Origin: Membranipora membranacea
Taxonomy: Eukaryota > Bryozoa > Gymnolaemata > Cheilostomatida > Membraniporidae
DNA: 64,000 bases
Direction: 5' to 3'
Assembly: GCA_914767715.1 (NCBI GenBank)
Contig: OU612068.1
Span: 22,320,001 to 22,384,000 of the forward strand
A program made the translations under genes and the position numbers. Shown in pieces: positions 13,401 to 25,822 of this stretch; the first letter of the stretch is position 1; every line of letters begins with the position of its first letter. Below the pieces are notes generated by a model. It saw nothing but the letters and a program-made list of their open reading frames with translations, did no database searches and was not told the DNA's origin.

Positions 13401-15389
13401 GATTGAAGTAATTGTCAATGGGAGTTGTCTATTTATGGTATCAATGATTACCACTTGGGAAATACATGGTCTGGAGTATACCGCTTTACTTCAAACCAAC
13501 TCCTAAGGTTATACAATATTGATACTTTACATGTAATAATACTTTTTTATACTATGTTGACAGGAATAGTCTGTACACTTTTCAAGTAGGATCACCAGAT
13601 ACACTTAGAGCCTTGACCTTTGGCCTGACAGGAATGTGTATCGGTGAGAAGAGACGAGTATTCTTGTCACCAGAATTTGTTACTGCACCACTCCATACAG
13701 GTAACCACATCCTCACCCCTTGGAAGTAGAAAGTGGCTCAGTTTGTTACAATGCCAGTTCTTCAGCGCAAAAGCTTCGTAGGTAGGTAGGGGCTCAAATC
13801 CCACTGCAGTCCATTGACTACTGGGGCTCAATTGGCCCCAAAGTCTACTCCAACCTACCTACAAACAGAGCACAACCTGGCACAGTAATTGCAGCCTTGC
13901 CCTTAAGACTGTGTACCCAAGTGCTGTACCGCAAAGTATGCCAATATTAATAGCTATTTTTATCAAACAAGCTATGTAATTTTTGTGTAACACTATATTT
14001 TTTTTGAATTTTCCTTTTATTCATTTAACAACTACTCCATTATGGTCTCTGTGAGAATTTCAATAAAATCTTATCTTATCTAAGAAACACAATATCTAAT
14101 ACCCACCATGCTTCAAGATGTGGCGTGTCATAAGACCTTTGCCAATGATTATTAAATGTGTGAGTTGTGGCCGTTAAACCGCACAAGAATGCCTAGTTTG
14201 CTAGAGTTTCAAGATATTGCTTTGTTAATATCATGTCATGACCCATTTTATTGTCAAATTATTTTGTGAGCTTTTACCTAGCTTTTTATGCAAAAATATA
14301 TGACAACGTACCATAATCTTATTCATCTAACATATTATTCTTTCAGCAAACTTTCCACTGGGGAAAAGACTGACATTGGATATTGAGTTGAAGAACATCG
14401 ATTTTGCTGTAAGAGCCACCAATGAGCAACCAAGAGTTTTGACAACTACACCACCAACAACTTCTACAACAACACCAAAGCCAACAACAACCACAACTGC
14501 ATTTGTTAGTGCACCCCAGAATCATTGCAACCCGATCCACCGCTTGCTATCCAGAAATAGGTGCAATAATGAAAAGCCCAGGCCAGTCCCTAGAACCACA
14601 ACCACCACAACAACAACTACCACAAGACCTACAACAACTACCACAACAACGACTACCACAACACCGACTACCACAACACCAACTACGACAACACCGACGA
14701 CCACAACACCGACTACCACAACACCAACTACGACAACACCGACGACCACAACACCAACTACCACAACACCCACTACCACAACCCCAACTACCACAACACC
14801 AACAACCACAACACCAACAACCACAACACCAACCACAACAACACCAACTACTACAACGCCAACAACAACAACACCAACAACCACGACACCAACCACAACA
14901 ACCCCAACTACTACAACACCAACCACCACAACCCCAACCACCACAACACCAACAACTACAACACCAACAACCACGACACCAACCACCACAACCCCAACTA
15001 CCACAACGCCAACCACCACTACACCAACAACCACAACACCAACAACCACGACACCAACCACCACAACCCCAACTACTACAACACCAACAACCACGACACC
15101 AACCACCACAACCCCAACTACTACAACACCAACAACCACAACACCAACAACCACAACACCAACAACCGCAACACCAACAACCGCAACACCAACTACCACA
15201 ACACCAACAACTACAACAATTAAATTTATAAAAACAGTGGCAAATGCGGCAACTGAGCCACCTGCAGTATTTCCTCAAGCTACTGGTGTATACACACCAC
15301 AATTGTCAGTGGCTGACTTTGTCTCTGCCCAAGCTTGCAATTTTTGCAGCGCAATTGCTCCTTCTTGCCAAAATTTAGATATTTTCTAA
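7452..15389 (+). CDS. FKBP gene 2: secreted triple-FKBP protein with long PTTTT mucin-like tail
   Basis: Seven exons: 7452-7717, 7960-8105, 11336-11531, 11776-11918, 12665-12860, 13564-13700, 14347-15389. Phases match gene 1 and the protein is 708 aa. A signal peptide (about 1-22) and the LFQDLWHLDYVHPLD module precede three FKBP domains. Domain 1 keeps Tyr (HQHYVGR), Phe-Asp (RFDS), Val-Ile (KVIQG) and Tyr (LAYG). Domains 2 and 3 lack Phe-Asp, and domain 3 also lacks the late pocket Tyr. The last exon starts with the final FKBP strand (RLTLDIEL), then a ~60-residue linker with Thr runs, about 37 PTTTT units (residues ~468-651), and a C-terminus with Cys in ACNFCS and APSC. Dense Thr/Pro predicts heavy O-glycosylation and an extended stalk. 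Intron 2 (3.2 kb) holds a foldback transposon. AATAAA is at 15493. The function of the tail is inferred from composition only. Confidence 0.93.
8147..10526. mobile_element. 2.4-kb foldback (long inverted-arm) DNA transposon in FKBP gene 2 intron 2
   Basis: The left arm (~8175-8605) and right arm (~10075-10520) are inverted copies of each other over about 430 bp at high identity. Both include a run of ATGCCA-type short repeats and a tRNA-like stretch (GGTGAGAGGTGGCTCAGCTG). The 11-bp sequence CTAACTGATAG occurs at 8136-8146 and again at 10527-10537 in the same orientation, exactly outside the element, as expected for a target-site duplication. The ~1.5 kb between the arms shows no transposase reading frame, so the copy is non-autonomous. 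Long arms with a 9-11-bp duplication suggest a Mutator-like or foldback origin (inference). Confidence 0.8.
8605..10075. other. Unique spacer of the foldback element, no gene seen
   Basis: AT-rich sequence between the inverted arms. I found no reading frame resembling a transposase and no clear internal repeat apart from a short palindrome around 8997-9023 (CCGACC / GGTCGG). Confidence 0.6.
13733..13960 (+). mobile_element. tRNA-derived SINE copy (family 1), FKBP gene 2 intron 6
   Basis: It starts with a tRNA-like head (AGTGGCTCAGTTTGTTACA ... GGGGCTCAAATCCCACTGC, resembling A and B boxes). The body CAGTCCATTGACTACTGGGG ... CTACAAACAGAGCACA is shared with copies near 27048 and 45598. No coding capacity. 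Confidence 0.7.
14668..15218 (+). repeat. 15-bp coding minisatellite (PTTTT units)
   Basis: About 37 tandem copies of a 15-bp unit (CCN ACN ACN ACN ACN) run through the last exon of FKBP gene 2. Third codon positions vary while the amino acids hardly do (two units have PTTAT). Both strands show long open frames through the array only because the unit is a multiple of three. The length is likely polymorphic between individuals. Confidence 0.93.
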
Positions 15390-18300
15390 CGATGGTCTTA
15401 AACTTTTCAAACACAGCTTATAATATTAACTTTTTTCTATATCCATCTGCACATTCAGGAATAACCAAGAGTTTCAACTATTGCAGAAAATGAATAAATA
15501 ACCGGAGCCAAAGATTGAACAACAAGCTGCCTTCTTATCCTTTTTCATAGGATTAAAGTTAGCCCAAGTGCTTAGATATATGCACTGTCTGTGCAGACTG
15601 CTGTTATGCTAGAAACAAGCCTTTCATAGTAATATAGGTTTAGAGTGGTTCTTTCTGGGAAAATTAGCTTAACTGAAAAGGGATGGTTAGGTCAACCGAG
15701 TGAGTCTTTAATTCATCTCTCTGGATAGCAAAATATTTCTAAATATGAAATTCACAAACAGCAATACTTCAGCCTAAGTCTTTGATTGTTAAGGAGATAG
15801 GTCGGAGTTGTCTTCCTTTATGAAGAGATAGGGCAACACTGGAGGAAGAGTGTTTTGTGCCCTCAAAGAGTAAATATTAGCTAGAGTTAAGGTTACCTAG
15901 TTTTGGGTTTACTCATTGGTATCTACCACTCAACTTTGGCTAGCTGAGTTGGGAGTATATATGAACTAAGGAGGGCGAGAAAATGTAGTTCGTAGATTAC
16001 ATTTAGCTATTTCAATCATGTACAACACAGCAAACTTTTCCTCCTGCATATACTTTATTCCGTTCGGTCATTACAAAATTATATATCTCTGACGACATTG
16101 ATTTAAATTCTCGCTCCCATCAAACCTCCGTCTGTCTTAACTATAGTTTATTAATAGAGCTTGACCCATTGTGCTCTCCGATCATGTCCTCATTGATGGT
16201 ATGACTCAACAAATAAAATGCCTTGACACGCCATACAATGCATTTACGTTCGATTTACCAAACACCTCTCAAGTAGGTGTACTTTACAGATAAACATCAG
16301 CCTGCTGTGGATGAGAGTAGATTTGTGATGGCGCCAAACTATTAGCCGAGATTATATCCAACTGGTACAGAAAATTGGGTACGTATGTGTGTGTATTGAT
16401 GTCTATAGCCACTATATGTGCTCTCAAACAATAAGATTTAGTCTGAGTTACTCGGATTTTTGGGTTCAGCTCAGGAAACTAAGAATATGAGCTAAAAACT
16501 CAGATTTTTCCTCATATCCATCCAAGTTGGGGAGTTCCAGAATTTACAGTTGATTTTTAATAACCTTCCAGCTGCTTATAAATATAAACTGGAAATGTCA
16601 CCCTAAAAATCGATGGAATTCATCTGTAGTAGAGCCTTAAATTGCACTCTAGTTTTCTGCATCTGGACCTCGTTGGGAAGGCTTACAGAGTCCCAAAATC
16701 CTAAGCTGTTCATACATAGGGCGATTTGCCCTTTCAATGTGCCACTACGCGACACTGCAATGGCAAAACTCAGGATTTAGATCCTCTCAGGTTGAAAGCC
16801 TTCTTAATGAACACATGTTTATTAAGTCCTGTAATATATTCACCAATATAAAACATTCAGTTGAATTCACCTTGAGCAGGAAAGTTAGTTGAATGGGAGG
16901 CTGAGCCATAGAATAAAAAATTGTTGTTGCCATGGAAACAGGTGTAAATGAGCAATAAACAGTTAATCTTTCTAAAAGATTTTCGCCTATCCCAACGAAA
17001 TTTATGAAAACCATAAGATTGACATATATAAACCACTGTACATGTCATGTTCTAATCAGTTGGATTTTTATCTCGATATTTCTGCTGGAATCTTTCCAAA
17101 CTAACAGGCGGTAAGTGTTAATCTGCTCATTACATTGAAATTAATTTAATTTTAGGTGGTAGGAGCCTGGTTGATGCTGGCAGCCCTCTTTGGTGTGTAG
17201 GCGGGGACAATTAGGCTATTCTTCTTCCTGTAAAGTGAGCTCTTAATCATCCATATCCAAAAGGATTAGTATCAATTATTACAACTTGTCAGTGACATGC
17301 GCTGTGTACCAAAATGATGTCCCAAACAGATTTTTGCCATGTCATCTGGAAGTGATAATCAGATCAATGACACTTATATAAATTAATTGTGATTTGATAC
17401 TCATCTCCACTTCTGGTACATGACACAGCAAGCTAGCATGAGTCTCTCCCATCCATGCAAAAAACTGTATACGTTAGGTACAAGATTAAGATCATTGTCA
17501 CCTTACACTAAAGTCATCATAATATACTAAAAATAGAAGTAATATATGGTCACGCTTACTCAATGCGTTAACAGTTTGATTTGTAGCAAGTGGTACCTCA
17601 TCTATCTGGCAGTATCTATCAAACACTACATGGCGTACCCAGTATCTATTGTTTAATGCTCACAACTGCATATGTAGGTGTATCAGTAGGTTGGACCATA
17701 AAAAACCAAATCCTACAAAAATGCTGACAATCATGGATGTAACAAGCAGTATGCAAAATTAATTAGTTGCTATGCCGCTGTTTGATGAGAAGTCTTGTTA
17801 TGAAATTTCTCAATGATCATCCAGAACGGGAATAGGTATACATGAGGTTTTAGGGTATTTCATGCTGAGCAATTAGTATATTCAACAACCTTGGGTGACT
17901 GGCTTTTCTTACATATCAGGTATACTTTGATTGGTTTGGGTTTGACTAAAAAGAATTAAACAACCAAAACAAATTTGAGGCGTCATTGAAATTGTATTAA
18001 TATGAATAATATTGTATTCTAGTTATACCATAATTGAGAGCGAAGTGTGCACTCTGATGCTTATCTTCTTAAAAAACAATCCACCATTAAAATTACCGCC
18101 CTATGTGAGGATTACCTCTAAGATCTGCGTGATTTATGTGGATTATAACAAATTAATAGTTATTGCGAGTTCAAATGTTGAGAGCCTGACGCATTAGCTG
18201 TTTCTTTAATTCCAGGTTTGAGGTTTCTTTGTTCCGGCTGGCCGGATTGGACAAGAGACAAGGTAAGGATCAACCAGATTACCTGGTGTGTACTTGTCTA

Positions 18301-19108
18301 CTGTCTGGAACGTTTCACCTTTTTTTTGGTTTGGCAGGTAAAAATTTTCGGGATTGTTTGTCGAACCTATTATGTTCTTCAGTACCCCATTAACTTCGAC
18401 AATTCTCACCACTAATGGGTGATTTTCAATTTGTTTTTTCACACATCAAGATTTAATAGATCTTTTCAACCAAATATGGAAATGAACAATAACACCTTGA
18501 TTGCCAAAAGCTCCTGGCTAGATCTATCAAAAGGAGGATTGAATCTGTCAATACTACAAAGAATTGTTATTTTGCTGAGCGAATTATAGCTAGAGGAACT
18601 TAGAAAAGGTTGATGTCATGCTTGCTCAGCCCAGATTTCACTGCAGAGCATCAGTTTGCTGATACAATCTAACTTTGTCTGAACAAACAACGATAAATTA
18701 TATCAATTCCAAATTGTGAATAATTAACAAGCAAACTCCACCTGCAAATAACCCCACTGAATAAACCGAAGGAATATCTTAGACCAAAATCACAGCTTGA
18801 TTGTCAGATGGACCCCTCCCTGACTAATGAGCAACACCTAGGTCAAAATCTGATTGAGAACTTTTAGAGTTCCTTATTGAGAACTGTAACGTTATGGAAG
18901 GGCGGTGTTATAATTTGATCTCACCTCTAGACAACAAGATCAGATTTGGCAGGTGGCATTGAGACATTTATTACCGTGCAGGTCTCACGCCAAGTCTGTT
19001 ACAAGTCAATGAACACCATAATCTGCACCAACGGTTGCTTGCCAGATTTCCTTTAATTTATACAATTGAGAACAACATCATTCATAACCTTTTTAATCTA
19101 TTTTGACA
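15390..19108. other. 3.7-kb spacer between FKBP genes 2 and 3
   Basis: AATAAA at 15493 ends gene 2. The rest is AT-rich with only short random frames; I recognise no gene or repeat family. Confidence 0.5.
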
Positions 19109-19129
19109 GGGCGCTAGGTTTCATTTGAG

Positions 19130-22100
19130 ATGTTGAGGATAACTCCGCTTGCGTTGCTGGCAACAATTGCTGTGTCTCTATCATCAGCACTTTTCTCGGA
19201 CCTATGGCACTTGAAGGAAATTCATCCCCTTGACATGCTCAAATACAGACCCGGCTTTATGATAAGGAGAGACTGGGTACCCCGGTCATGTTACGATGGA
19301 CGGTCCACCCCTGTGAGAGATGGCGATTTTATTCATCAGCATTACATTGGTAGGCTCGTTGACGGTACCAAGTTTGATGCAAGGTAAGATATAGAGAGAG
19401 CATTGTCCGAAACAAAAGGAACTATTGTTAGACTTGAGTATGCATTTTCTTCTTTGACCTTCCCCAATGAGTCATGGGGGAGGATCAAGGGTCTCAGACG
19501 ATTAACGGAAGGGATAAGTGTCCATGGTGATGTAGTGGTGGTTATTTTGTCTAGCAAACATAAATCCACAAATCCTTAAAGTGAAATTGGTTTAACCATC
19601 TTGGGAAATAGACAGGATAAGCAGGTCTACCCCCCACAATGGCTGGCACTGTCAATAACTCATCTTTTTGAGAAGAAATTTCCCTTTATTTTTACTCAAA
19701 TAAATTTATAATTTAATACATTATTATTTGTGGTTTTATTCTTTTCTTTCTTTTGGTGGATATATATCATTGACAGCTTGATCAGCCCGACCTTTTTCAC
19801 TGATATGACATCTCAATAAAATTCCCACAATGCACGCCACCTTATCATATCTCTTTGGAAATTCCAAAAATGCATTGTGGTATACATTTGATTTTTACAG
19901 CTACGACAGGAATGGAACCTTTGACTTTTTCATGGGCATGGGAAAAGTGATAATAGGTATAGATGTCGGGATGAAGGGAATGTGTAAGTGGGAGAGAAGA
20001 CAGATTACTATCCCTCCATCCATGGGATACGGCAGCAGACAAGCCGGTTAGTACTTTATTTATGACTTGATTGATTGATTTGTAATTTTTACATACGAGA
20101 GCTGTCACATACATACTTTTCTCTATCATCCTCGCCATGATATTGTATCACAGAGTAAGGATCCTTACTCTGTGATCCAATATCATGGCGAGGATGATAG
20201 AGAAATGTATGTATGTGACAGCTATCGGTGTAACCCAGTTGTACATCAAATTGTTGCGACACAACATGTTCATTTATTATTTCCCATCTTCCATGTATCA
20301 AAGTCATATGCAGTCTACAGTTATCATGTTCAAGGATGATTTATGAGCATAAAAGGACAAGTTTCTGGATCAAAGCAGAGCTAGACCTGTATGCCTCCTT
20401 TCAGCCACAGAGCTTTAAAAACTACCGTAATCCCTCACCTCAGATCGCGCGACTCATAAGTGAAGGCGGCTATAAGAGAGTAGTATATAAACGCGACTAT
20501 CATTTGAAGCATTATTATATTTAGTTTGGACCAAAATCTCTTACAATCACCGAAGATGAATAGCTCAGTGGTAGAGTGTTCGAGTTGTGAGTTCGAAACC
20601 CTCTGAGGGCAGTTTTTTTCCCAAAACTACTTAGTTCATTTGTAGTGAGTGTAGTGTAGTGAGTGTCTTAGAGCGGTGGGGTGTCTTATAGCTGTGGGGT
20701 GTCTTATAGCTGGAGCATTTTTATTTTTTCTGAGGGGGGTGATTCACTTATAAGTCCGGTGACTTATAGGTGAGGGATTACGGTAAAATGTTTGCACTCG
20801 GAATCCATCAAATACATCTTGCAACTTTTACAGATTCAGATTAAAATGTGGGCTTGAAATCCAAATTGATTGCACGCCATTAACGCTTTTCATGTACCAT
20901 GGTTATAAGTCTCTCGGCAACTGTAAAGATATGGGATGGTCGTTTTTCATGCTTCAGGATTCCCATTTAATAATTTCCATAATTACTTGCTTTTCTCACA
21001 AGTATACATTGTCATGTCTTTGAAATAAAAGCTCTCAGCTGACAGCCAATCTCTTTCAACCAGTCGTCTTGCATTCACTTCAAACATCTTTACCAACAGA
21101 TTTCCGTCGTGCGGGAGGGGGCAAAAGTCTGGGGGGCTCAGACTACCACCAGATCTGAATCCAAGTATATAGAGTTTTATGTTTCCTCAAGATTATGGCA
21201 AGACATCATAAACTCCGCCCATCTATCATCCTGCTATTTGCTAAACCTTATTTCACAATAAAAAAAATGTGACATCATTCAAAACAAAAAATATTTTGTA
21301 CTTGTAGGACTTATTCCACCCGACTCCACCCTGAAATTTGAAGTAGTGCTGGATGATACTTGGATTAGTCCCTTCAAGATTGAGACAACCTTCAAACCAA
21401 CGCAATGTGACAGGAATCTTAGGAAAACAGCTCAGGGTGACAGAATCAGTATCGACTACAACGGAACCATCGACAGAAATCTATCGGCAGTATTTTATGA
21501 AACGTAAGTAACGAGTTTAGCCCTATCAGCTTCAGTATATTACACATCATGAAGTGCACGATAGATGTGGCCTGTCCCTCATATTTAACCTCAACTTAAA
21601 CCCTCGCTCAAAATCCCAGGCACCAAGGACGGAAGGCCTGGACCGGAGATTGTTCACAGTCACATCATATTTGGCTCAATCTGCAATCCAAGCTTGGGAG
21701 GCAGTGCAAAGGGTGACCGTCCCGAGAATTACAAGAAAATCACGAGCGGAGAACTCAGGCCAACAAGATTATATCATAGATACGCATTAACTACATTTAC
21801 ACCACCGATTGAGGTGTGTGGTCGACACTTGTGCCTATCGCTCATATCACCACCGGCCTGTGGTTCCATTCAAGTTAGCGATGAATTGACATGCAATTAA
21901 GATTAAATTCTGCCATATTGAGTAATTAGTGATTAACTGCTGATAACTTTCCTCTCCTTTTGCTATTTAGCTACAAGGATAAGCCTCTGACTTTCTCCCT
22001 TGGAGAAGGTAACGTGATCAAAGCCCTGGATATGGGACTGCTTGACATGTGTGTGGGGGAGAAGAGAGTAATAACCGCCCCGGCTATTCTTGCCTACGGC

Positions 22101-25100
22101 AGATGGGGAAATCGTACGTACTTTTATTGTCATTTAGGCACCCCCTCATCTATTTATAGCTATCAATCATGTTACTCCGGTATCGCATGTGCGCTCCACA
22201 TTAATCTGATTATAAAAAAGTCTTATTCTATTCTTGTTATCTTCGCAAATATGATTTGTTTACCAGTATCCTTCAATGGCACGAAGGTGGGCCATTCCGA
22301 GCAGCCAAGAAGGCAAAATGGAATCTTAGAGTTAACAGATGTTGTCTTAACAGTGCTGTTGGTTGGTGATTCTGCCTGACATAGAGAGATCTTAAATCAA
22401 CCGCCTCACAACCATATATGATATAAACTCGGTATTATTATCTGCAACAGTGCAATGCAGCAGTGCAAATACCATAAAGAAATCAGTTAAAAATAGAGAT
22501 AGAAATGTTTATGGTTCTTGTACCTCCAGATGATATCTCACAGTCAAGTTTAATCTCTCCATAAATCTAAGATTATGTGAGATTAGCAAACAACCAACCA
22601 TGAATCAGAATGGGAAAAAATTATGTCATCACAAGGTTTGCTGCTCTGTAACAGGGAAAAGATATTGAAACAATACTCATTTGTAGTCCAAAATCTTGGT
22701 AGTGTTCCTCATATTTTACGAATGGAACTTTTCTACATTATTAATAAGAACATGCTTTTTTGACTACACTGCAATATAACCTATACTGAATTCCCTTGTT
22801 TCAGCACCTCTGATCCCAGGCGATGCCACCCTTAGGTTTGAGGTAGAACTTCTGAACATCACTGATGGTAAGATGTATTACATACAGACAGAAGCACCAG
22901 GCTGCCCGAATAATGAGACTGTCATAGATGGTGATGTAGTCAGTATAGACTACTCAGGAGAATCTGCCCAAGATAAATTCAGACAATGGAACATGAGGTT
23001 AGCTTTGTATTATTCTATGGTGTCGAGTTGTCTCCACTCTTCATATTCAGATTGTGCACTCTCCTTAATTTGAACCTCTTGAAACCTCCAAACTTAGAGA
23101 CGATAGAATTTATTAAAATTTGACCAACAAGGTATCAATATTCTTTGTCTGAAATTAACTGGGTTCTGAATTAAAAATTGCACTCAGAAGTGATACGGAG
23201 TTCACAGGAGCTTTTTTGCTGTTGCAACTATTAATCAGCTAAGATTCCTAAAAATATTCTTTGGAAATAAATATTGTCATCTTTTCTGTACTCGGATTTG
23301 TAAGCAGTGGGAAACTCTCCTTTGGTGAAAGGAGTCTGAAAAACCTTGACCATTATCTTGTGAGATTCCAATCAAACATTGTACCTTTTAATTTGTTTCA
23401 CTTTGAACAGAGGTAACCCATACAAGTTCCAGGTAGGCGCCCCCACGACCATGAGAGCCTTCAATTATGGAGTAAAGGGAATGTGCATCGGTGAGAGAAG
23501 AAGACTCTTCATGCCACCCGAATTTTTCACAGAGCAATTTCACACAGGTAAGCTTGTACATGATCAATGTTGGTCACCTTAGCTATATGTAAGGATGACA
23601 ATTGATTAATACTAAACTAACAACCATTTCTTTGATTTATGCCCATGAAACCACTAAGAATGCGGTTAGATTTAGCTACAAAGCAAGTCAATGATTTGAA
23701 ATACTATCTTCTTTTATCAACAATTCGATGGGTCTTTGCAGCGAGATTTAAAGTTGGTAGAAGATTGACACTGGATATAGAGCTGTTGGATAATGATTTT
23801 GGAAAACTGTGGGATAGCTCAACAACCACAACAACAACAACTCCTGCACCAACAACTACGACAACAACAACAACCACTACCACCCCTGCTCCAACAACTA
23901 CAACCACAACAACAACCACAACCACAACACCCGCACCAACTACTACCACAACAACAACTACAACGCCTGCTCCAACCACTACAACAACAACAACCACAAC
24001 ACCTGCACCAACAACCACAACAACAACAACCACTACACCGGCACCCACCACCACAACAACCACTACCCTTGCTCCGACAACCACAACAACTGCACCAACA
24101 ACCACCACCCTTGCTCCAACAACCACAACAACTGAACCAACAACCACAACAGCCATTCTAACAACAACCACACCAACACCATTCACCACAACTGTTCCAT
24201 TCTTTACCACTGCCATATTGAAGATTGTTTATGAGAAGATTGAGAAGGTTCATGCACCTGCTGTCTTTGAATCGGGCACTGTTCATGCTGAAAATCTGAC
24301 TTATGTGGATACTGCCCTAAACACAACAGCAACAGGTACATTATTGACTACAAATGAGAAGCAAGACACAGGCGTTCTGGATGTCATAGCACCCACTGTT
24401 TTCGCAACGGGTATTGATTACCCACCAACCTCTGGTCCATGGCTAGTTGAAGATGAGGGGAAAGAGGTTTTTGCGCCTGCCATTTCCGCACCTGCTATGG
24501 TTGATGCCAACAATCTGACTTATGTTGATGTTACACTTAACGCCACAACCACAGGCTCATGGTTAGTTCAAGATGAGGGTAAAGACGCAGCTGCATCAGA
24601 GGTTTTTGCACCTGCTATCTCCGCACCTGCTATGGTTGATCCCAACAATCTGACTTATGTTGATGTTACCCTTAACGCCACAACCACAGGCTCATGGTTA
24701 GTTCAGGATGAGGGGAAAGAAGCAGCCGCATCGGAGGTTTTTGCCCCTGCCATTTCTGCACCTGGTATGGTTGATGCCCACAATCTGACCTATGTTGATG
24801 TCACCCTAAACGCAACAACTACAGGTACATGGTTAGTTCAGGATGAAGGGAAAGAAGCAGCCGCATCGGAGGTTTTTGCCCCTGCCATTTCTGCACCTGG
24901 TATGGTTGATGCCAACAATCTGACATATGTTGACGTCACCCTTAACGCCACAACCGAGGGGAAAAGTGCAGCCGCATCGGAGGTATTTGCCCCTGCCATT
25001 TCTGCACCTGCTATGGTTGATGCCAATAACCTGACCTATCTAGATGCCACCCTATATGCAACAACCACTGGTTCATGGTTAGTACAAGATGAGGGGAAAG

Positions 25101-25510
25101 ACGCAGCGGCATCAGAGGTTTTTGCGCCTGCTACCTCTGCACCTGCTATGGTTGATGTTGTTAATGTGACCAACGATGTTGCTCTCAAAACCACAACCGA
25201 TGCGCTCTTCACAACTACATACGCACCTATTGTTCCTCCTGTGATTACAATGGCCCCTGTAATCCTACCAGAAATACAGCAGCCCACAACAACCTTGCTA
25301 CCAACCACTACTATTGCCACTGTCACCAGCAGGATTCAAGTCACCATTGAACCAGTCGTTGAGCAGGTTACTTTTCCTTCTATAGCCAAGGATAGTAATT
25401 GCCAAGCATCAGGCATGTGGACTGGACAGCAGAAGATGACAACATGGTGTAATGATAACTGCAATGCAAACCCACCCTACTGCCCAGCCATGATGTGCCA
25501 ATGCTCATGA
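19130..25510 (+). CDS. FKBP gene 3: secreted triple-FKBP protein with Thr tract, N-glycosylation repeats and Cys-rich end
   Basis: Seven exons: 19130-19383, 19901-20046, 21308-21503, 21971-22113, 22805-22997, 23411-23547, 23742-25510. The protein is 945 aa. A signal peptide and the LFSDLWHLKEIHPLD module are followed by three FKBP domains. Domain 1 keeps Tyr, Phe-Asp, Val-Ile and Tyr; domains 2 and 3 are degenerate. The last exon encodes, in order, the end of FKBP domain 3 (RLTLDIEL), a Thr/Ala/Pro tract (residues ~375-520), a ~45-residue repeat present in five to six copies (~598-830; each with NLT and usually NAT sequons and the motif EVFAPAISAP), a Thr-rich linker, and a six-Cys module at ~908-945 (WC..NC..NPPYC, ending CQCS). 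That module resembles the short Cys-rich domains at the ends of some secreted invertebrate carbohydrate-active proteins, but I recognise it only loosely. AATAAA is at 25759. Probably a glycosylated extracellular protein. Confidence 0.92.
20100..20223. mobile_element. 124-bp near-perfect palindrome (MITE-like) in FKBP gene 3 intron 2
   Basis: Two 62-bp arms meet at GGATCC (20159-20164) and differ at about two positions. The arms run AGCTGTCACATACATAC ... CACAGAGTAAGGAT. The same 14-bp inner end recurs in a second palindrome at 40429-40458, so this is a dispersed element family and not a one-off inversion. Confidence 0.85.
20423..20785. mobile_element. 363-bp MITE with 18-bp terminal inverted repeats and a tRNA-like core
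   Basis: The ends are TACCGTAATCCCTCACCT at 20423-20440 and its exact reverse complement at 20768-20785. Inside, ATAAGTGAA motifs continue the symmetry. Near 20556-20610 a stretch reads AGCTCAGTGGTAGAGTG and then GAGTTCGAAACCC, which look like tRNA A-box and B-box sequences, but there is no anticodon arm between them. Confidence 0.8.
23820..24200 (+). repeat. Thr/Ala/Pro low-complexity coding repeat
   Basis: An imperfect ACN-rich tract in the last exon of FKBP gene 3 encodes runs of Thr broken by APTTT and similar units. It starts within ten codons of the last FKBP strand. The composition is typical of an O-glycosylated linker. Confidence 0.88.
24465..25150 (+). repeat. ~135-bp coding tandem repeat with N-glycosylation sequons
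   Basis: Five to six copies of a ~45-codon unit in FKBP gene 3 begin near 24465, 24600, 24735, 24870, 24980 and 25118. The unit reads VFAPAISAPAMVDANNLTY, then VDVTLNATTTG and a WLVQDEGK acidic stretch. The copy starting near 24870 has lost the WLVQDEGK segment and part of its Thr run, and the last is diverged. A degenerate earlier relative lies near 24250-24400. Confidence 0.9.
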
Positions 25511-25822
25511 GTCTCTAACTCCTCTATAACCATCCATTTCCTTTTATACAGTATTTTTCTACATGAAACTTACAACAACAATATAATGTGTGAAACACAA
25601 ATTCTATTAGATTGGTATTGTTTTCGGTTCATATTTTTCTAGACTTTATCTCCTCCTTATTTATTCCATTGTACTAACCTACCATACGATGTTGAATCTC
25701 AGCGGTTTTCAGACAGTTTATTTATGATTTATTCAAGAAAATAAACTGAGTGTATTGCAATAAAGAAAGAACTGTAAGATGATTTCTGATTTTGCGCATA
25801 GGCGCTTGCTGTCTCTGTCTGA

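Noticed and set aside
14668-15218. Regular repeats that might suggest a CRISPR-like array
   Set aside because: Contiguous 15-bp coding units without spacers in a eukaryotic exon.
14503-15302. Long open frames on both strands (Gln/Pro-rich plus-strand; Val- and Cys-rich minus-strand)
   Set aside because: They are frame shadows of the 15-bp PTTTT repeat, which lacks stops in any frame because its period is a multiple of three.
20556-20610. Candidate tRNA gene
   Set aside because: A and B boxes are present, but the anticodon arm and acceptor pairing are missing, and it lies inside a MITE.
23704-24216. Val-rich minus-strand and Gln-rich plus-strand frames
   Set aside because: Shadows of the Thr tract of FKBP gene 3.
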